This document shows positions 18,349-27,598 of a DNA stretch of 64,000 nt, one piece after another. The notes beneath the pieces were generated by a model. That model was not told the origin of the DNA. It did not search any database and saw only the letters and a program-made list of their open reading frames with translations. How positions within the stretch are numbered: position 1 is the stretch's first letter; each line of letters starts with the position of its first letter. Origin of the DNA: Anaerolineales bacterium (GTDB taxonomy: Bacteria; Chloroflexota; Anaerolineae; Anaerolineales; Villigracilaceae); contig JACMLM010000016.1 of the NCBI GenBank assembly GCA_014379595.1, positions 1 to 64,000 on the forward strand, written 5' to 3'. Both the position numbers and the translations under genes were made by a program.

Positions 18349-20076
18349 ATGGCACAAATCAAACGTTGGATCGTTCCGCCTCTCATCACACCCGAAGCTG
18401 ATTCTGCACTAAGCGCATTTCCTCCCATCCTAAAACAAATCCTCTTTAACCGCGGCTACGCAACCGATGCCGATGCACGCGCCTACCTCAACGCAAAACC
18501 AAATTTCAATACTGATCCATTTCAAATGACAGGCATGCACGCAGCAGTTGACCGTATCCGCTTTGCGATTCAAAACAACGAACCCATTGCCATCTATGGT
18601 GATTACGATGTTGATGGAGTTACATCCACTGCCTTGCTTGTGCAAGCCTTGCAAATATTAAATGCAAATGTAAGAGGCTATATCCCAAATCGTTTTGAAG
18701 AAGGCTACGGCCTCAACAACAATGCATTGGATGAATTAAAAGCAGATGGCGTCAAACTGGTCATCACCGTAGACTGCGGCATTCGTTCCCCAAATGAAGC
18801 GCTTCATGCGCGGACCATCGGCCTGGATCTAATTATCAGTGACCATCACCACCCTGCAGAAGGAGACCTACCTCCTGCATTCGCAGTGATCAATCCCAAA
18901 CAACAAGGTGATATTTATCCTGATAAAGACCTCGCAGGCGTTGGCATTGCCTACAAAATAGCAGAAGCTCTGTTGGACGATAGACCGCAGACCGCAGACA
19001 ATAGTCAACTGTCTACGGTCAATACCCAACATTTAAATAATCTTCTTGACCTAGTTGCCTTGGGCACCGTTGCAGACCTTGCGCCGCTTGTCGGTGAAAA
19101 TCGCTTTCTGGTTCGTAAAGGTCTAAGGCAAATGCGTCAGACTACAAGGCAGGGATTATTTTCCCTTGCAGGTGTGGCAGATATAAAATTGGCAAAAGTT
19201 AATGCGGGGAATATCGGCTTTTCATTAGGTCCGCGTTTAAATGCAGCTGGTAGATTAAAAGAAGCACTGGCTGCCTTTGAATTATTGATAACGAAGGATG
19301 TTGTCCGCGCAGGTGAGCTTGCACAACTGCTAAACATCCAAAACAGTGAACGTCAACGCATTACACGCGATATGCAAAAACGCGCTGAAGAAATAGCCAT
19401 GAGCGATGACCCAGATGCTTACTTGCTCTTTGCTGCACAGAATGATTTCAATTCAGGTGTGGTTGGGCTTGCAGCTTCCCGCCTCACAGATACTTATTAT
19501 CGGCCTGCCATCGTTGCATCCATGGGCGAAGAAGAAACACGCGGCTCATGCCGCTCCATTCCAGAGTTCCACATCACTGAGGCACTCGATCAATGTGCTG
19601 ACCTGCTTGTACGCCATGGAGGTCATGCAGCGGCGGCAGGCTTCACCGTTAAGAATGAGAATTTGTCAGAATTGGTAATGCGATTAAAAGCCATCGCCAA
19701 AGAAAAACTATCGAACGAAGACCTCAGGCCCACAGTTACGGCAGAAGCGGAGGTTCTTCTCACTCAGATTCGCCCCGACCTATTTGAGAAGTCATTGAAA
19801 TATCTTGAACCAACAGGCTATGGAAATCGAGATGCAGCTTTTGTGGCGCGCAATATTAAAGTAAAAAATGCGCGGACAGTCGGCGCAGATGCAAAGCATT
19901 TGAAATTATCGCTTGAAGACCCTGAGGGTTATACCCACGATGCAATTGGATTCAGACTAGGTGAATGGAAAAATAAAATGCCGCCGCGTGTAGATATATT
20001 ATTCACTTATGAAGTGAATGAATACAATGGGCGGATTGGATATCAGTTAAATTTAAAAGATTTGAGGCCTTCGTAG
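18349..20076 (+). CDS. recJ: Single-stranded-DNA-specific exonuclease RecJ
   Basis: A 575-residue 5'-3' exonuclease in recombination and base-excision repair. The DHH phosphoesterase core shows YGDYDVDGVTS (D85, D87 and D89 metal ligands), VTVDCGI and the DHH motif SDHHHP at D165-H168. The DHHA1 domain has GGHAAAAGFTV near residue 425, then an OB-like domain runs to the C-terminus. The open frame extends back to 18205, but I start at 18349 (MAQIKRWIVPP). The extra 48 codons overlap the divergent gene. TATACT lies 12 nt upstream of this start. Confidence 0.95.
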   Translation: MAQIKRWIVPPLITPEADSALSAFPPILKQILFNRGYATDADARAYLNAKPNFNTDPFQMTGMHAAVDRIRFAIQNNEPIAIYGDYDVDGVTSTALLVQALQILNANVRGYIPNRFEEGYGLNNNALDELKADGVKLVITVDCGIRSPNEALHARTIGLDLIISDHHHPAEGDLPPAFAVINPKQQGDIYPDKDLAGVGIAYKIAEALLDDRPQTADNSQLSTVNTQHLNNLLDLVALGTVADLAPLVGENRFLVRKGLRQMRQTTRQGLFSLAGVADIKLAKVNAGNIGFSLGPRLNAAGRLKEALAAFELLITKDVVRAGELAQLLNIQNSERQRITRDMQKRAEEIAMSDDPDAYLLFAAQNDFNSGVVGLAASRLTDTYYRPAIVASMGEEETRGSCRSIPEFHITEALDQCADLLVRHGGHAAAAGFTVKNENLSELVMRLKAIAKEKLSNEDLRPTVTAEAEVLLTQIRPDLFEKSLKYLEPTGYGNRDAAFVARNIKVKNARTVGADAKHLKLSLEDPEGYTHDAIGFRLGEWKNKMPPRVDILFTYEVNEYNGRIGYQLNLKDLRPS

Positions 20077-20130
20077 GTCATGCTTGTAGCGTGACGCCTT
20101 ACGTAAAGTCACGTTGAAAACGTGACCTAC
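20073..20130. repeat. GTAGGTCA-type inverted repeat, copy 1
   Basis: GTAGGTCATGCTTGTAGCGTGAC and the closing CGTGACCTAC form an imperfect hairpin. It sits between the convergent recJ and SDR genes and resembles the element at 27930-27997. Confidence 0.75.
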
Positions 20131-20951
20131 TTCGCATTCAACTCATCTTCACGCTCAGGGATGGTAAAGCGGTTGATCGTTGTGTAATCCACCAGGCCGG
20201 GTAAAAATTTATTCATAAAAACAGTAACATTCCATAACCATGGGATCACCAACATGCCGCGCGGGTGACGTACCAACTTAACAACCGCGCTGCCCACCTC
20301 ATCAGCCGTGAGCATCATAAAGTCCGGTGTCTTGGCATTGGTTTTGCGTTTAATACCCGCGTGCGCACTGAATTCAGTTTTGACACCACCGGGGTAAATG
20401 AGGGAAACATCAATGCCCCATGGTTTAACTTCACGCCGCAAAGCTTCAGAGAATCCATGCACTGCATGTTTGGATGCCGCATAAATAGTATATGTTGGCG
20501 TGCCAACCAAACCAGCCATTGAACACATATTGATAATACTGCCCGCGCGTTGCTTCATCATCACCGGCAAAACCTGCCGCGTGGTTTGGATCACCCCCAT
20601 TACATTTACATCAATTTGAGCTTGAATATCTTTAATTGGGTCAAGATTCTCAAGCCAGTCGAGTCGGCCAAAGCCTGCATTGTTAACCAATACATCAATG
20701 CGCCCGTATTTTTCAAGCGTTTGCATAACCAGGGATTGAATATCTTCAAGCTTGGAAAGGTCAGCTTGCACAACGAAAGCCTGGGCACCGTTGCCCATTG
20801 CATTGACCTCGTCCGCGAGCGTTTGCAATTTATCCACACGGCGCGCGGCGAGCACAACTTTTGCTGCTTCACGCGCGAACGCACGTGCAGCAGCCTCGCC
20901 AATTCCTGATGAAGCACCAGTAACGATCACGACTTTACCTTTAACATCCAT
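20127..20951 (-). CDS. Short-chain dehydrogenase/reductase (SDR)
   Basis: A 274-residue classical SDR oxidoreductase using NAD(P)H. Cofactor motif TGASSGIGEAAA at 12-23, basic residues AARRVD (suggesting NADPH preference), NNAGFG, catalytic Ser in IINMCSMAG and active-site YAASKHA. The FSEALRREVKPWGIDV stretch and the Lys-rich end fit the 3-oxoacyl-ACP-reductase-like or DltE-like group, but the substrate is unknown. AAAGGAGA precedes the ATG. It is transcribed alone. Confidence 0.92.
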   Translation of the reverse strand: MDVKGKVVIVTGASSGIGEAAARAFAREAAKVVLAARRVDKLQTLADEVNAMGNGAQAFVVQADLSKLEDIQSLVMQTLEKYGRIDVLVNNAGFGRLDWLENLDPIKDIQAQIDVNVMGVIQTTRQVLPVMMKQRAGSIINMCSMAGLVGTPTYTIYAASKHAVHGFSEALRREVKPWGIDVSLIYPGGVKTEFSAHAGIKRKTNAKTPDFMMLTADEVGSAVVKLVRHPRGMLVIPWLWNVTVFMNKFLPGLVDYTTINRFTIPEREDELNAK

Positions 20952-21075
20952 GTGGGTCTCCTTTGGTTATGCGAGCCATTTGAAACGATAAATAATGTCT
21001 TTAGACCAACTACTTTAAATTGATTATACGCCTTTCGGTAATATTCAAGCAGGAATTTATAAATGTTTATTTATT

Positions 21076-21387
21076 TTATTCTTCGATTGATTCCAGGTAA
21101 AACTCTTCCCCTGCCAAAATCTTAGCGCCCACACTTCCGCAATGCGGGCAGGTTGTTTCCTTACTTTGAGGATGATATTTTTCAAAACATACCATGCACT
21201 GCTGTTCAGCAGGGATAATACGGATATTTAATTTTGTTTCTTGTAAGGCGGTTTGATGAATAAGTTGCTTCCACTGTTGATGAAATTCTTTTTCATCATA
21301 AATCAATTCACCAATAACAAATCGTATTGATTCTTGTGGAGACTTTTTCAGTTTTTGAAAAATAGAATTTAGTTTTTGATTTAGCAT
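21076..21387 (-). CDS. HypA-like zinc/nickel protein lacking the N-terminal metal site
   Basis: A 103-residue protein with HypA features: IRFVIGELIYDEKEFHQQWKQ (as HypA's V.IGEL..V..E.L), a zinc site C64-xx-C67 ... C80-xx-C83, and ending ILAGEEFYLESIE. HypA proteins deliver nickel to hydrogenase or urease via an N-terminal Met-His-Glu. Here the N-terminus is MLNQKLNSIF and an in-frame stop lies a few codons upstream, so the nickel ligand is absent. No hydrogenase or urease gene is in the window. It may instead be a zinc-ribbon relative with another role. Confidence 0.65.
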   Translation of the reverse strand: MLNQKLNSIFQKLKKSPQESIRFVIGELIYDEKEFHQQWKQLIHQTALQETKLNIRIIPAEQQCMVCFEKYHPQSKETTCPHCGSVGAKILAGEEFYLESIEE

Positions 21388-21424
21388 TAGTGGGTTCGCT
21401 TAAAAATGAAGGAAAAGCAACCAA

Positions 21425-22099
21425 CTAACAAACCATGTAAAGGCGAAGGTCAAAATTATTATCATTCCCATTACGCCTTGCTATCTCATCTTGATGGTCA
21501 TAAAATTCTTTAAGAAAAAGAGAATACTTCTCCCATAATTCTGGACGTTGCAAATCTAAAAGATTAAATAATCTATCGCCATAATGATTCCAAATTAATA
21601 ACGTTTGTTTTGCCACATATTCACCAAAATAGTTTTCTCCCTTATTTAAGAATTTTTTTGAATCTTGGAAAATAAGAGGAGCATCATAATCACTAAGCGA
21701 TGTTTGAGGAGGAGGTAAGTCGTCTAAAAACCTTAAAAGATGAAAGGCAGAATGCCAGCAATGACACTGTTGTCCATTCCATTTCATCAAATTACTATCT
21801 AATGGAGCATGTAGCCTAGCATAAGTAGTAGATATAAATGGTTCAGTGTAAGGTCTTTCTTGATTCCAACGAAAATCGACAATGCATTTCGTTGATTGGA
21901 AAATAGCCCTAGGCATAAATTTAGGATATAAACGCAAATCGATCATTTTGAACCCCCAATAATTAAGATTTATATCTTTTTCAATCTTTTTAATAGATTC
22001 AGAAAATGTTTCATTAATAAAGTCATTAACAGATTTTGAAGTATAGTTTTTTACAATAAAGTCTGTTATAAATTTTGAATCAGGGTTTTTTATGTCCAT
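21425..22099 (-). CDS. Hypothetical protein, AT-rich
   Basis: A 224-residue soluble protein, unlike its neighbours in base composition (notably AT-rich, codons for Asn and Lys frequent). It carries several tryptophans, an HxxFHLLRFLDDLPPP-like segment in the middle and CHCWHSAFH at about 111-119, but no motif I can assign. It stands between the HypA-like gene and rnpB, with a weak AGAGAAA ribosome site. The composition is consistent with recent acquisition. Confidence 0.65.
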   Translation of the reverse strand: MDIKNPDSKFITDFIVKNYTSKSVNDFINETFSESIKKIEKDINLNYWGFKMIDLRLYPKFMPRAIFQSTKCIVDFRWNQERPYTEPFISTTYARLHAPLDSNLMKWNGQQCHCWHSAFHLLRFLDDLPPPQTSLSDYDAPLIFQDSKKFLNKGENYFGEYVAKQTLLIWNHYGDRLFNLLDLQRPELWEKYSLFLKEFYDHQDEIARRNGNDNNFDLRLYMVC

Positions 22100-22117
22100 T
22101 TTTTTCTCTGAAACTAA

Positions 22118-22142
22118 ATAATAAAAAACACCTCAGGCTGGT
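22118..22142 (-). terminator. rnpB 3' end with T-run
   Basis: The minus strand reads ACCAGCCTGAGGTGTTTTTTATT, so the 3' strand of P1 is followed at once by a U-tract. Confidence 0.55.
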
Positions 22143-22582
22143 CTATAAGCCGCATTCTGTCCGGTGGATCGCTCCACCTGTGCAGTCATCTCTCTGGGCG
22201 ATGTGTCACCACATCGCTCGGTGCAGCCTACCCGAGGCTGGCCTTTCCCACAAGAGGGAAAGGCACATGCGGAGACGAGCAGTCTCCCATCGTCCACAGA
22301 CGATTTCGCCTCTGCTTGGCCTTGCTCCCGGCGGGGGTTACCTGGCCATCTGCATTACGGCAGACGCCGGTGGTCTCTTACACCACCTTTTCACCATCAC
22401 TGCTTCATCCCGAAGGATGGAAACAGCTGTTTGTTTCTGTGGCCCTTTTCCGGCAGGTTCGCGCCTCGCAATAAATGCGGGCGGTTCCCCGCCCCGGTTG
22501 CTATCCGACGCCGTGCTTTATGGAGTGCGGACTTTCCTCGATCCCGACAACGCAGGACCGCGACTGCCCAACCAGCCTGAAG
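22131..22582 (-). ncRNA. rnpB: RNase P RNA (bacterial class A)
   Basis: On the minus strand the hallmark GAGGAAAGTCCGCACTCC lies near the 5' end (about 22524-22541), and AGACAGAATGCGGCTTATAGACC near the 3' end. P1 pairs CAGGCTGGT (5' end, about 22571-22579) with ACCAGCCTG (22134-22142). The open frames across this region are an artefact of GC-rich structure. A T-run follows the 3' end at about 22123-22130. Length about 450 nt. The RNA processes pre-tRNA 5' ends. Confidence 0.96.
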
Positions 22583-22752
22583 TAATTGCATCATACACGT
22601 TGGGAGGATGAGAGTCAACCTTAATTCTGAAAAAATCATATTTATGTTGGAATAAATGGCTTATTTGCATAAGTGATGGCATTAAAGGTGGACATTTCAA
22701 GAAAAGACATTAAAATAGAGGTCTACTTAATTTTTATTCAAAGGGAAATCAT

Positions 22753-23901
22753 GTGAGCAACTGGCCCGGTAAATTTGTGATCGGTTTAACTGGCAATATC
22801 GCCACCGGCAAGAGTGTGGTGCGCCGTATGCTTGAACATCTTGGTGCATATACGATCGATGCAGATGCGTTGACGCATCGTACCTATGCCAAAGGTGCAC
22901 CGGGCTATCAACAAGTCATTGATAAATTTGGTAAATGGCTGGTCAACAAAGATGGTGAAATTGACCGCAGTAAATTAGGCAACCTCGTCTTCAATGATGC
23001 AGAAGGCATGCAGCAACTGGAAGCCATTGTCCACCCGTTGGTACGTCAGGCGGCTGAGATGCTTCTTAAACGAGCTGCCCAACCTGTCGTTGTGATCGAA
23101 GCGATCAAATTACTCGAAGGCGATCTGCGTAAGGTGTGTGATTCCATTTGGGTGACGAATGCCCCGGAAGAAGTTCAAGTAGAAAGATTGATTCGCAAAC
23201 GCGGCTATAATCGTGAGCGTGCTTTGGAAAGAATCCATGCCCAATCTGCACAGAGTGCGAAAGTAGCCGTTGCAAATATTGTCATCACCAACACCGGCTC
23301 CTATGATGATCTTTGGAAACAGATAAACGCAGCCTGGAAAGAGATCGTGCCCGGCGCAAGCACAGTAGACACTGAACCAGTTGTTGTAAAACAACCAGTC
23401 GCATCAAGCGGTGAATTTTCAGTACAACGCGGCAAGCCGAAGAATTCATCAGCCATTGCAGAATTGATCACACGCTTAAGCAAAGGCAAGCGCAATATGA
23501 CTTCTGATGATGTGATGGAAGGTTTCGGCGATAAGGCTTATATGCTTCTGCAATTAGATGGGAAACTTATTGGTCTGGCAGGCTGGCAAGTTGAAAACCT
23601 TGTCACACGCACCACTGATATATTCCTTGAAGAACATGTCAACCCGCACAAGGCGCTTGAAACTTTAATTAAAGAAGTGGAACAGGCCTCAAGCGAACTG
23701 CAAAGCGAAGCTTCACTCGTTTTCCCGATGAATGACCTTGCTGTGCAGGAAGAAATTTGGAAACAGCTTGGCTACGAAAGGCGCACACCTGAAACACTGG
23801 GCGTGCAAGCCTGGCAGGATTCTGCAAAAGAATCATTATCCACTGAAAGCACCCTTTTGTTTAAACAATTGCGTCAGGACCGTGTCCTGCGCCCCATTTA
23901 A
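22753..23901 (+). CDS. coaE: Dephospho-CoA kinase fused to a C-terminal domain
   Basis: Last step of coenzyme A synthesis. The N-terminal half (1-200) is CoaE: P-loop GNIATGKS at 14-21, DADAL in the substrate region, VIEAIKLLEG and the lid segment. Usual CoaE is about 200 residues; here a further ~160 residues follow a Pro/Val linker. The extra part (about 222-382: SSAIAELITRLSKGKRNMTS, AYMLLQLDGKLIGLAGWQVENLVTR, WKQLGYERRTPETLG) has a GNAT acetyltransferase-like pattern. GTG start with AAGGGA upstream. CoA is the product and the donor for GNAT enzymes, so the fusion is biochemically suggestive, but function of the tail is unknown. Confidence 0.92.
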   Translation: MSNWPGKFVIGLTGNIATGKSVVRRMLEHLGAYTIDADALTHRTYAKGAPGYQQVIDKFGKWLVNKDGEIDRSKLGNLVFNDAEGMQQLEAIVHPLVRQAAEMLLKRAAQPVVVIEAIKLLEGDLRKVCDSIWVTNAPEEVQVERLIRKRGYNRERALERIHAQSAQSAKVAVANIVITNTGSYDDLWKQINAAWKEIVPGASTVDTEPVVVKQPVASSGEFSVQRGKPKNSSAIAELITRLSKGKRNMTSDDVMEGFGDKAYMLLQLDGKLIGLAGWQVENLVTRTTDIFLEEHVNPHKALETLIKEVEQASSELQSEASLVFPMNDLAVQEEIWKQLGYERRTPETLGVQAWQDSAKESLSTESTLLFKQLRQDRVLRPI

Positions 23902-24016
23902 AGTTTAGGTATCAGGTAGTTTTCACTTATTGCATAAATCAAAAAATAATTTATGCAGAACATCATAGAATTCTTCCTTCTCTGATTACTGATATCTATC
24001 CCAACAATTTATTCCT

Positions 24017-24889
24017 GTGACTGAATTCCTCAACAATCTCTTTTTCATATTTCAACGTATCAGTTGGTTAAGCGTATTTGATATTATGCTTGTTACGCTG
24101 ATCTTCTTCAGCTTGTTGTATTCCATTCGCGATACGCAGGCGATGGCATTGTTAAGAGGAATGATTCTTCTTGTTGTTGTGCTCGTTCTGCTTACCAGCC
24201 TTGTGGACCTACCTGCATTTTCATGGATTGCACAAAATTCACTACCGGCATTATTGCTTGCTCTGCCAGTGATCTTTGCCCCAGAGATTCGACGGACATT
24301 AGAACGTATCGGTCGAGCCGGGAACGTTTGGCCTGGTACCATCAAATCAACAGATCTGGCCCTCGAGCAGACTATCCGCGCAGTGGTCAGTGCAGCCGCG
24401 AGATTATCAGCCCGTAAGCATGGTGCATTGATCATTATGCAAAGATTGGATAATTTGGATGAATTAACTCAGAGCGGCGTCCAAATGAATGCGCGCGTCA
24501 CACCGGAATTATTGCTGCAGATTTTTTATCCAAATACACCTTTACATGATGGCGGAGTGGTCATCGCCGGGCCGCAAGTGGTTGCAGCGGCATGTGTGCT
24601 TCCACTTTCTGCCAGCGGAATTCTAAACCGCTCCCCCGACCGTCAAATGGGATTACGACATCGCGCCGCATTAGGCACCTCTGAAACTAGTGATGCAATT
24701 GCTCTCGTTGTTTCCGAAGAAACTGGTTCCATTTCAATTGCACATGCGGGTAGAATGTTACGCCGCCTTGACCCGGACCGTTTGGAAAATATACTAACTG
24801 CATTCTTTCGACCAAGCGGCAAAACACATAAACCAAATCTATTTGAAAGAATTTTACCGGGCTTATTCTCCCGAAAAGAAGAAAAATAA
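24017..24889 (+). CDS. cdaA: Diadenylate cyclase CdaA
   Basis: Makes cyclic di-AMP from two ATP at the membrane. Three N-terminal membrane helices (about 20-85), then a DAC domain. The two family motifs are LHDGG at 177-180 (canonical DGA, here DGG) and RHR at 214-216 in GLRHRAALG. GTG start. It overlaps the next gene, a YbbR-domain protein, by one base (TAATG), the same pairing as cdaA-cdaR in Firmicutes, where CdaR controls the cyclase. Cyclic di-AMP usually regulates potassium and osmolyte transport. Confidence 0.93.
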   Translation: MTEFLNNLFFIFQRISWLSVFDIMLVTLIFFSLLYSIRDTQAMALLRGMILLVVVLVLLTSLVDLPAFSWIAQNSLPALLLALPVIFAPEIRRTLERIGRAGNVWPGTIKSTDLALEQTIRAVVSAAARLSARKHGALIIMQRLDNLDELTQSGVQMNARVTPELLLQIFYPNTPLHDGGVVIAGPQVVAAACVLPLSASGILNRSPDRQMGLRHRAALGTSETSDAIALVVSEETGSISIAHAGRMLRRLDPDRLENILTAFFRPSGKTHKPNLFERILPGLFSRKEEK

Positions 24890-26139
24890 TGTTTCGTTGG
24901 ATATCAAAAAATTATCGCACTTTCTTATGGGCATTCGCGCTGTCAATGGCCGTTTGGATCTCTGCAGTCACTTCTGCGGACCCAACAGAGACAGGCATTC
25001 TCTCCTCTCCTGTACCCGTTCAGATATTGGGAGGAGATACAGAACTTGTAATTGTTAACAGCAAAGTTCCTGAAGCAGCAGAAGTAACAATTCGTGCACC
25101 GCGTTCAGTTTGGGATATGATCGAAGCCGATCCCCAGATCGTACATGCAATTTTAGATCTTTCAGGCTTAAGCTCAGGCGAACACGAGCTTGAACTACAA
25201 ATACAGATCAGTGTGCAGCCAGTACAGGTCGTATCTGTTGTGCCAGGTACAATAACACTTACTTTAGAACCCATTGACACGAAAACATTAAATATCAATG
25301 TAAATGTTTCCGGAGAAGCCGCAATTGGATATCAAGTGGGAGAAGCAAACATCGAGCCGCTGGAAGTGAAAGTTTCCGGCGCCGAGTCTCAGGTCCAGAA
25401 AGTGGCGCGGGCCCAGGTTTTGTTAAATCTGGATGGCATCCGCGAAAATTTTGAGCAAACACTTCCCATTGAAATCGTTGATGAAAATGGTCAGATCGTG
25501 GATGGTGTGAGCGCCTCCCCTGACTCAATTTCTGTCACGATGCCGGTTAGCCAGCAAGGCGGATATCGTGACGTAGCTGTAAAACTGGTGGTCACAGGGC
25601 AGGTTGCAAGCGGTTATCGGCTTACTGATCTTTCGGTTTTTCCACCGGTAGTCACAGTCTTCGCAGGTGACCCGGAACTTGTAAATAATCTGCCAGGCTT
25701 TTTGGAAACACTAGTCGTAGATTTACAAAATGCGCAGGAAAATATCAGCTCGCGAGTAGGGTTGAATTTGCCTGAAGGCGTTTCCGTTGTGGGTGAGCAA
25801 ACTGTATTAATACAAGCCGGCGTTTCTCCAATTGAAAGCAGTGTTACACTAGCAGGTGAAAAAGTAGAGGTAATCGGCCTGGGGAATAGATTAGATGCTC
25901 AGGTTTCTCCCTCGACAGTGGATGTAATTCTTTCTGGTCCTCTACCGCTGCTGGATACACTCATCCTGCAGGATGTGCGTGTGACCGTTGACTTGACCGG
26001 CTTGGGGGTCGGTACGCATCAAATAATTCCGAAGGTAGAAATATTGATCGCCGATGTTATTGTGGAATCAATACTACCAAATACAATAGAAGTCGTGATT
26101 GCTCCGATGGGCACACTGACCGTGACACCGACGCCTTAG
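24889..26139 (+). CDS. cdaR: YbbR-domain protein (CdaR-like)
   Basis: A 416-residue protein with one N-terminal membrane helix (FLWAFALSMAVWISAVTS) and an extracytoplasmic chain of about four YbbR-type beta repeats (for example KTLNINVNVSGEAAIGYQV, YRDVAVKLVVTGQVASGYRL, VEVIGLGNRLDAQVSPSTV). Family members bind and modulate CdaA. Its start is coupled to the cyclase stop. The downstream gene is der, with a 41-bp spacer. The sequence ends with a Thr/Pro tail. Confidence 0.88.
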   Translation: MFRWISKNYRTFLWAFALSMAVWISAVTSADPTETGILSSPVPVQILGGDTELVIVNSKVPEAAEVTIRAPRSVWDMIEADPQIVHAILDLSGLSSGEHELELQIQISVQPVQVVSVVPGTITLTLEPIDTKTLNINVNVSGEAAIGYQVGEANIEPLEVKVSGAESQVQKVARAQVLLNLDGIRENFEQTLPIEIVDENGQIVDGVSASPDSISVTMPVSQQGGYRDVAVKLVVTGQVASGYRLTDLSVFPPVVTVFAGDPELVNNLPGFLETLVVDLQNAQENISSRVGLNLPEGVSVVGEQTVLIQAGVSPIESSVTLAGEKVEVIGLGNRLDAQVSPSTVDVILSGPLPLLDTLILQDVRVTVDLTGLGVGTHQIIPKVEILIADVIVESILPNTIEVVIAPMGTLTVTPTP

Positions 26140-26180
26140 TTATTAATCATATATCGTAATTTGGAAATTAAATTAATAAA

Positions 26181-27545
26181 ATGAAACCTATCGTAGCACT
26201 AGTAGGCCGGCCAAACGTCGGCAAATCAACATTGTTCAATCGTTTCGCGGGTGAACGCCTCGCCATTGTAGATGATGTGGCCGGCACCACACGTGACCGT
26301 TTATTTGGTCAAGCTGAATGGAATGGCCGTTCCTTCAATATTGTTGACACAGGCGGCATTGACCCCGCTCACGGCGGCAAGACTCCGCTTTCAATTGGTT
26401 CCGCTGATTTCATTGACGAAATTCGCAAGCAGGCCCAAGTTGCCATTCAGGAAGCAGATGCAATCCTCTTTGTAAATGACGGAGAAACAGGTGTCACTGC
26501 ACCAGATCGTGAAGTTGCAGAGATCCTGCGTCGTTCTCAAAAGAAATTACCAGACGGCACATTTTTTCCACCAATATTTGTAGTGGTAAATAAATGTGAA
26601 TCAAGAGAACGCCGTGATCAGGCTGCTGAATTTTATGAGCTGGGACTTGGCGAACCGTTCGCCATTTCCGCCATACATGGCACAAGCACAGGCGATATTC
26701 TCGATGCGCTCGTTGCATCTTTTCCTCCTGAAGAAGCTGAGGAGGAAGATGACAGTATCAAGATCGCTATTGTAGGCAAACCAAATGCAGGCAAGTCAAG
26801 TTTATTAAACAAGTTGACTGGTGAAGAGCGTGTGATCGTCAGCCCGATTGCAGGCACTACACGTGACTCGATTGATACGCACATGGAATTCGGCGGCTTA
26901 TCAATAACATTGATCGATACAGCAGGGATTCGTCGCCGCGGCAAGATCGATCACGGTGTGGAACAATATAGTGTTTTGCGCGCATTCAAATCCATTGAAC
27001 GCTCGGATGTGGCACTGCTGATGATCGATGCAACCACAGGAATCACCGCGCAGGATACCCACATCGCAGGTTTTGTTTTGGACGAATGGAAATCATGCGT
27101 GGTATTGGTCAATAAATGGGATGCGATCGAAAAAAATAACGAGACCATGGAAGAATATACGACTAAAATTCAACGTGAATTGAATTTTATGGACTACGTA
27201 CCCATTCTGTTCATCTCTGCCAAGACCGGACAACGTATGGATCAGGTACTGCCCATGGCTTTGCGTGTTCAGGAAGAACGGCTGGCGCGTCTCACTACAT
27301 CAACGATCAATGAGATCATTCACAAAGCGCAGGATGCTCATCCACACCCGAGTCATGCGGGACGTGCGTTAAAGATGTTTTATGGAACTCAGGTCCGCTC
27401 TGACCCGCCGACATTCCTGATCTACGTCAACGACCCGAAGTTAATGCACTTCTCGTATATCCGTTATCTTGAGAATCAAATCCGTAAGGAATATGGATTT
27501 TTAGGCACGCCTATTAGAATTGTTACAAAGGGCAGAAGAGAATAA
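26181..27545 (+). CDS. der: Ribosome biogenesis GTPase Der (EngA)
   Basis: A 454-residue double GTPase needed for 50S subunit maturation. First G domain: GRPNVGKS at 8-15, DVAGTTRD, DTGG and NKC. Second: GKPNAGKSS at about 199-207, IAGTTRDS, DTAGIRRRG and NKWD. The C-terminal KH-like domain closes with YGTQVRSDPPTFLIYVNDP. The length is normal. No clear Shine-Dalgarno. The stop overlaps, or nearly so, the frame of the DUF3054 gene. Confidence 0.97.
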   Translation: MKPIVALVGRPNVGKSTLFNRFAGERLAIVDDVAGTTRDRLFGQAEWNGRSFNIVDTGGIDPAHGGKTPLSIGSADFIDEIRKQAQVAIQEADAILFVNDGETGVTAPDREVAEILRRSQKKLPDGTFFPPIFVVVNKCESRERRDQAAEFYELGLGEPFAISAIHGTSTGDILDALVASFPPEEAEEEDDSIKIAIVGKPNAGKSSLLNKLTGEERVIVSPIAGTTRDSIDTHMEFGGLSITLIDTAGIRRRGKIDHGVEQYSVLRAFKSIERSDVALLMIDATTGITAQDTHIAGFVLDEWKSCVVLVNKWDAIEKNNETMEEYTTKIQRELNFMDYVPILFISAKTGQRMDQVLPMALRVQEERLARLTTSTINEIIHKAQDAHPHPSHAGRALKMFYGTQVRSDPPTFLIYVNDPKLMHFSYIRYLENQIRKEYGFLGTPIRIVTKGRRE

Positions 27546-27598
27546 AACAGCCAACGCTCATCATCGGCGATATTCTGATCATTGCCATTCTTACATTC

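Noticed and set aside
21076-21387. A hydrogenase maturation operon at the HypA-like gene
   Set aside because: Neighbouring genes are an unrelated AT-rich hypothetical, rnpB and an SDR; no HypB, HypF or hydrogenase subunit was found.
22075-22639. Several open frames of 60-178 codons across the rnpB region
   Set aside because: The DNA encodes RNase P RNA with its conserved GAGGAAAGTCCGCACTCC and P1 pairing; the frames are chance products of GC-rich RNA structure.
23902-24016. A weak inverted pair (GGTATCAG and CTGATATC) between coaE and cdaA
   Set aside because: Only about 8 bp, widely spaced and not followed by a T-run; not enough to call an element.
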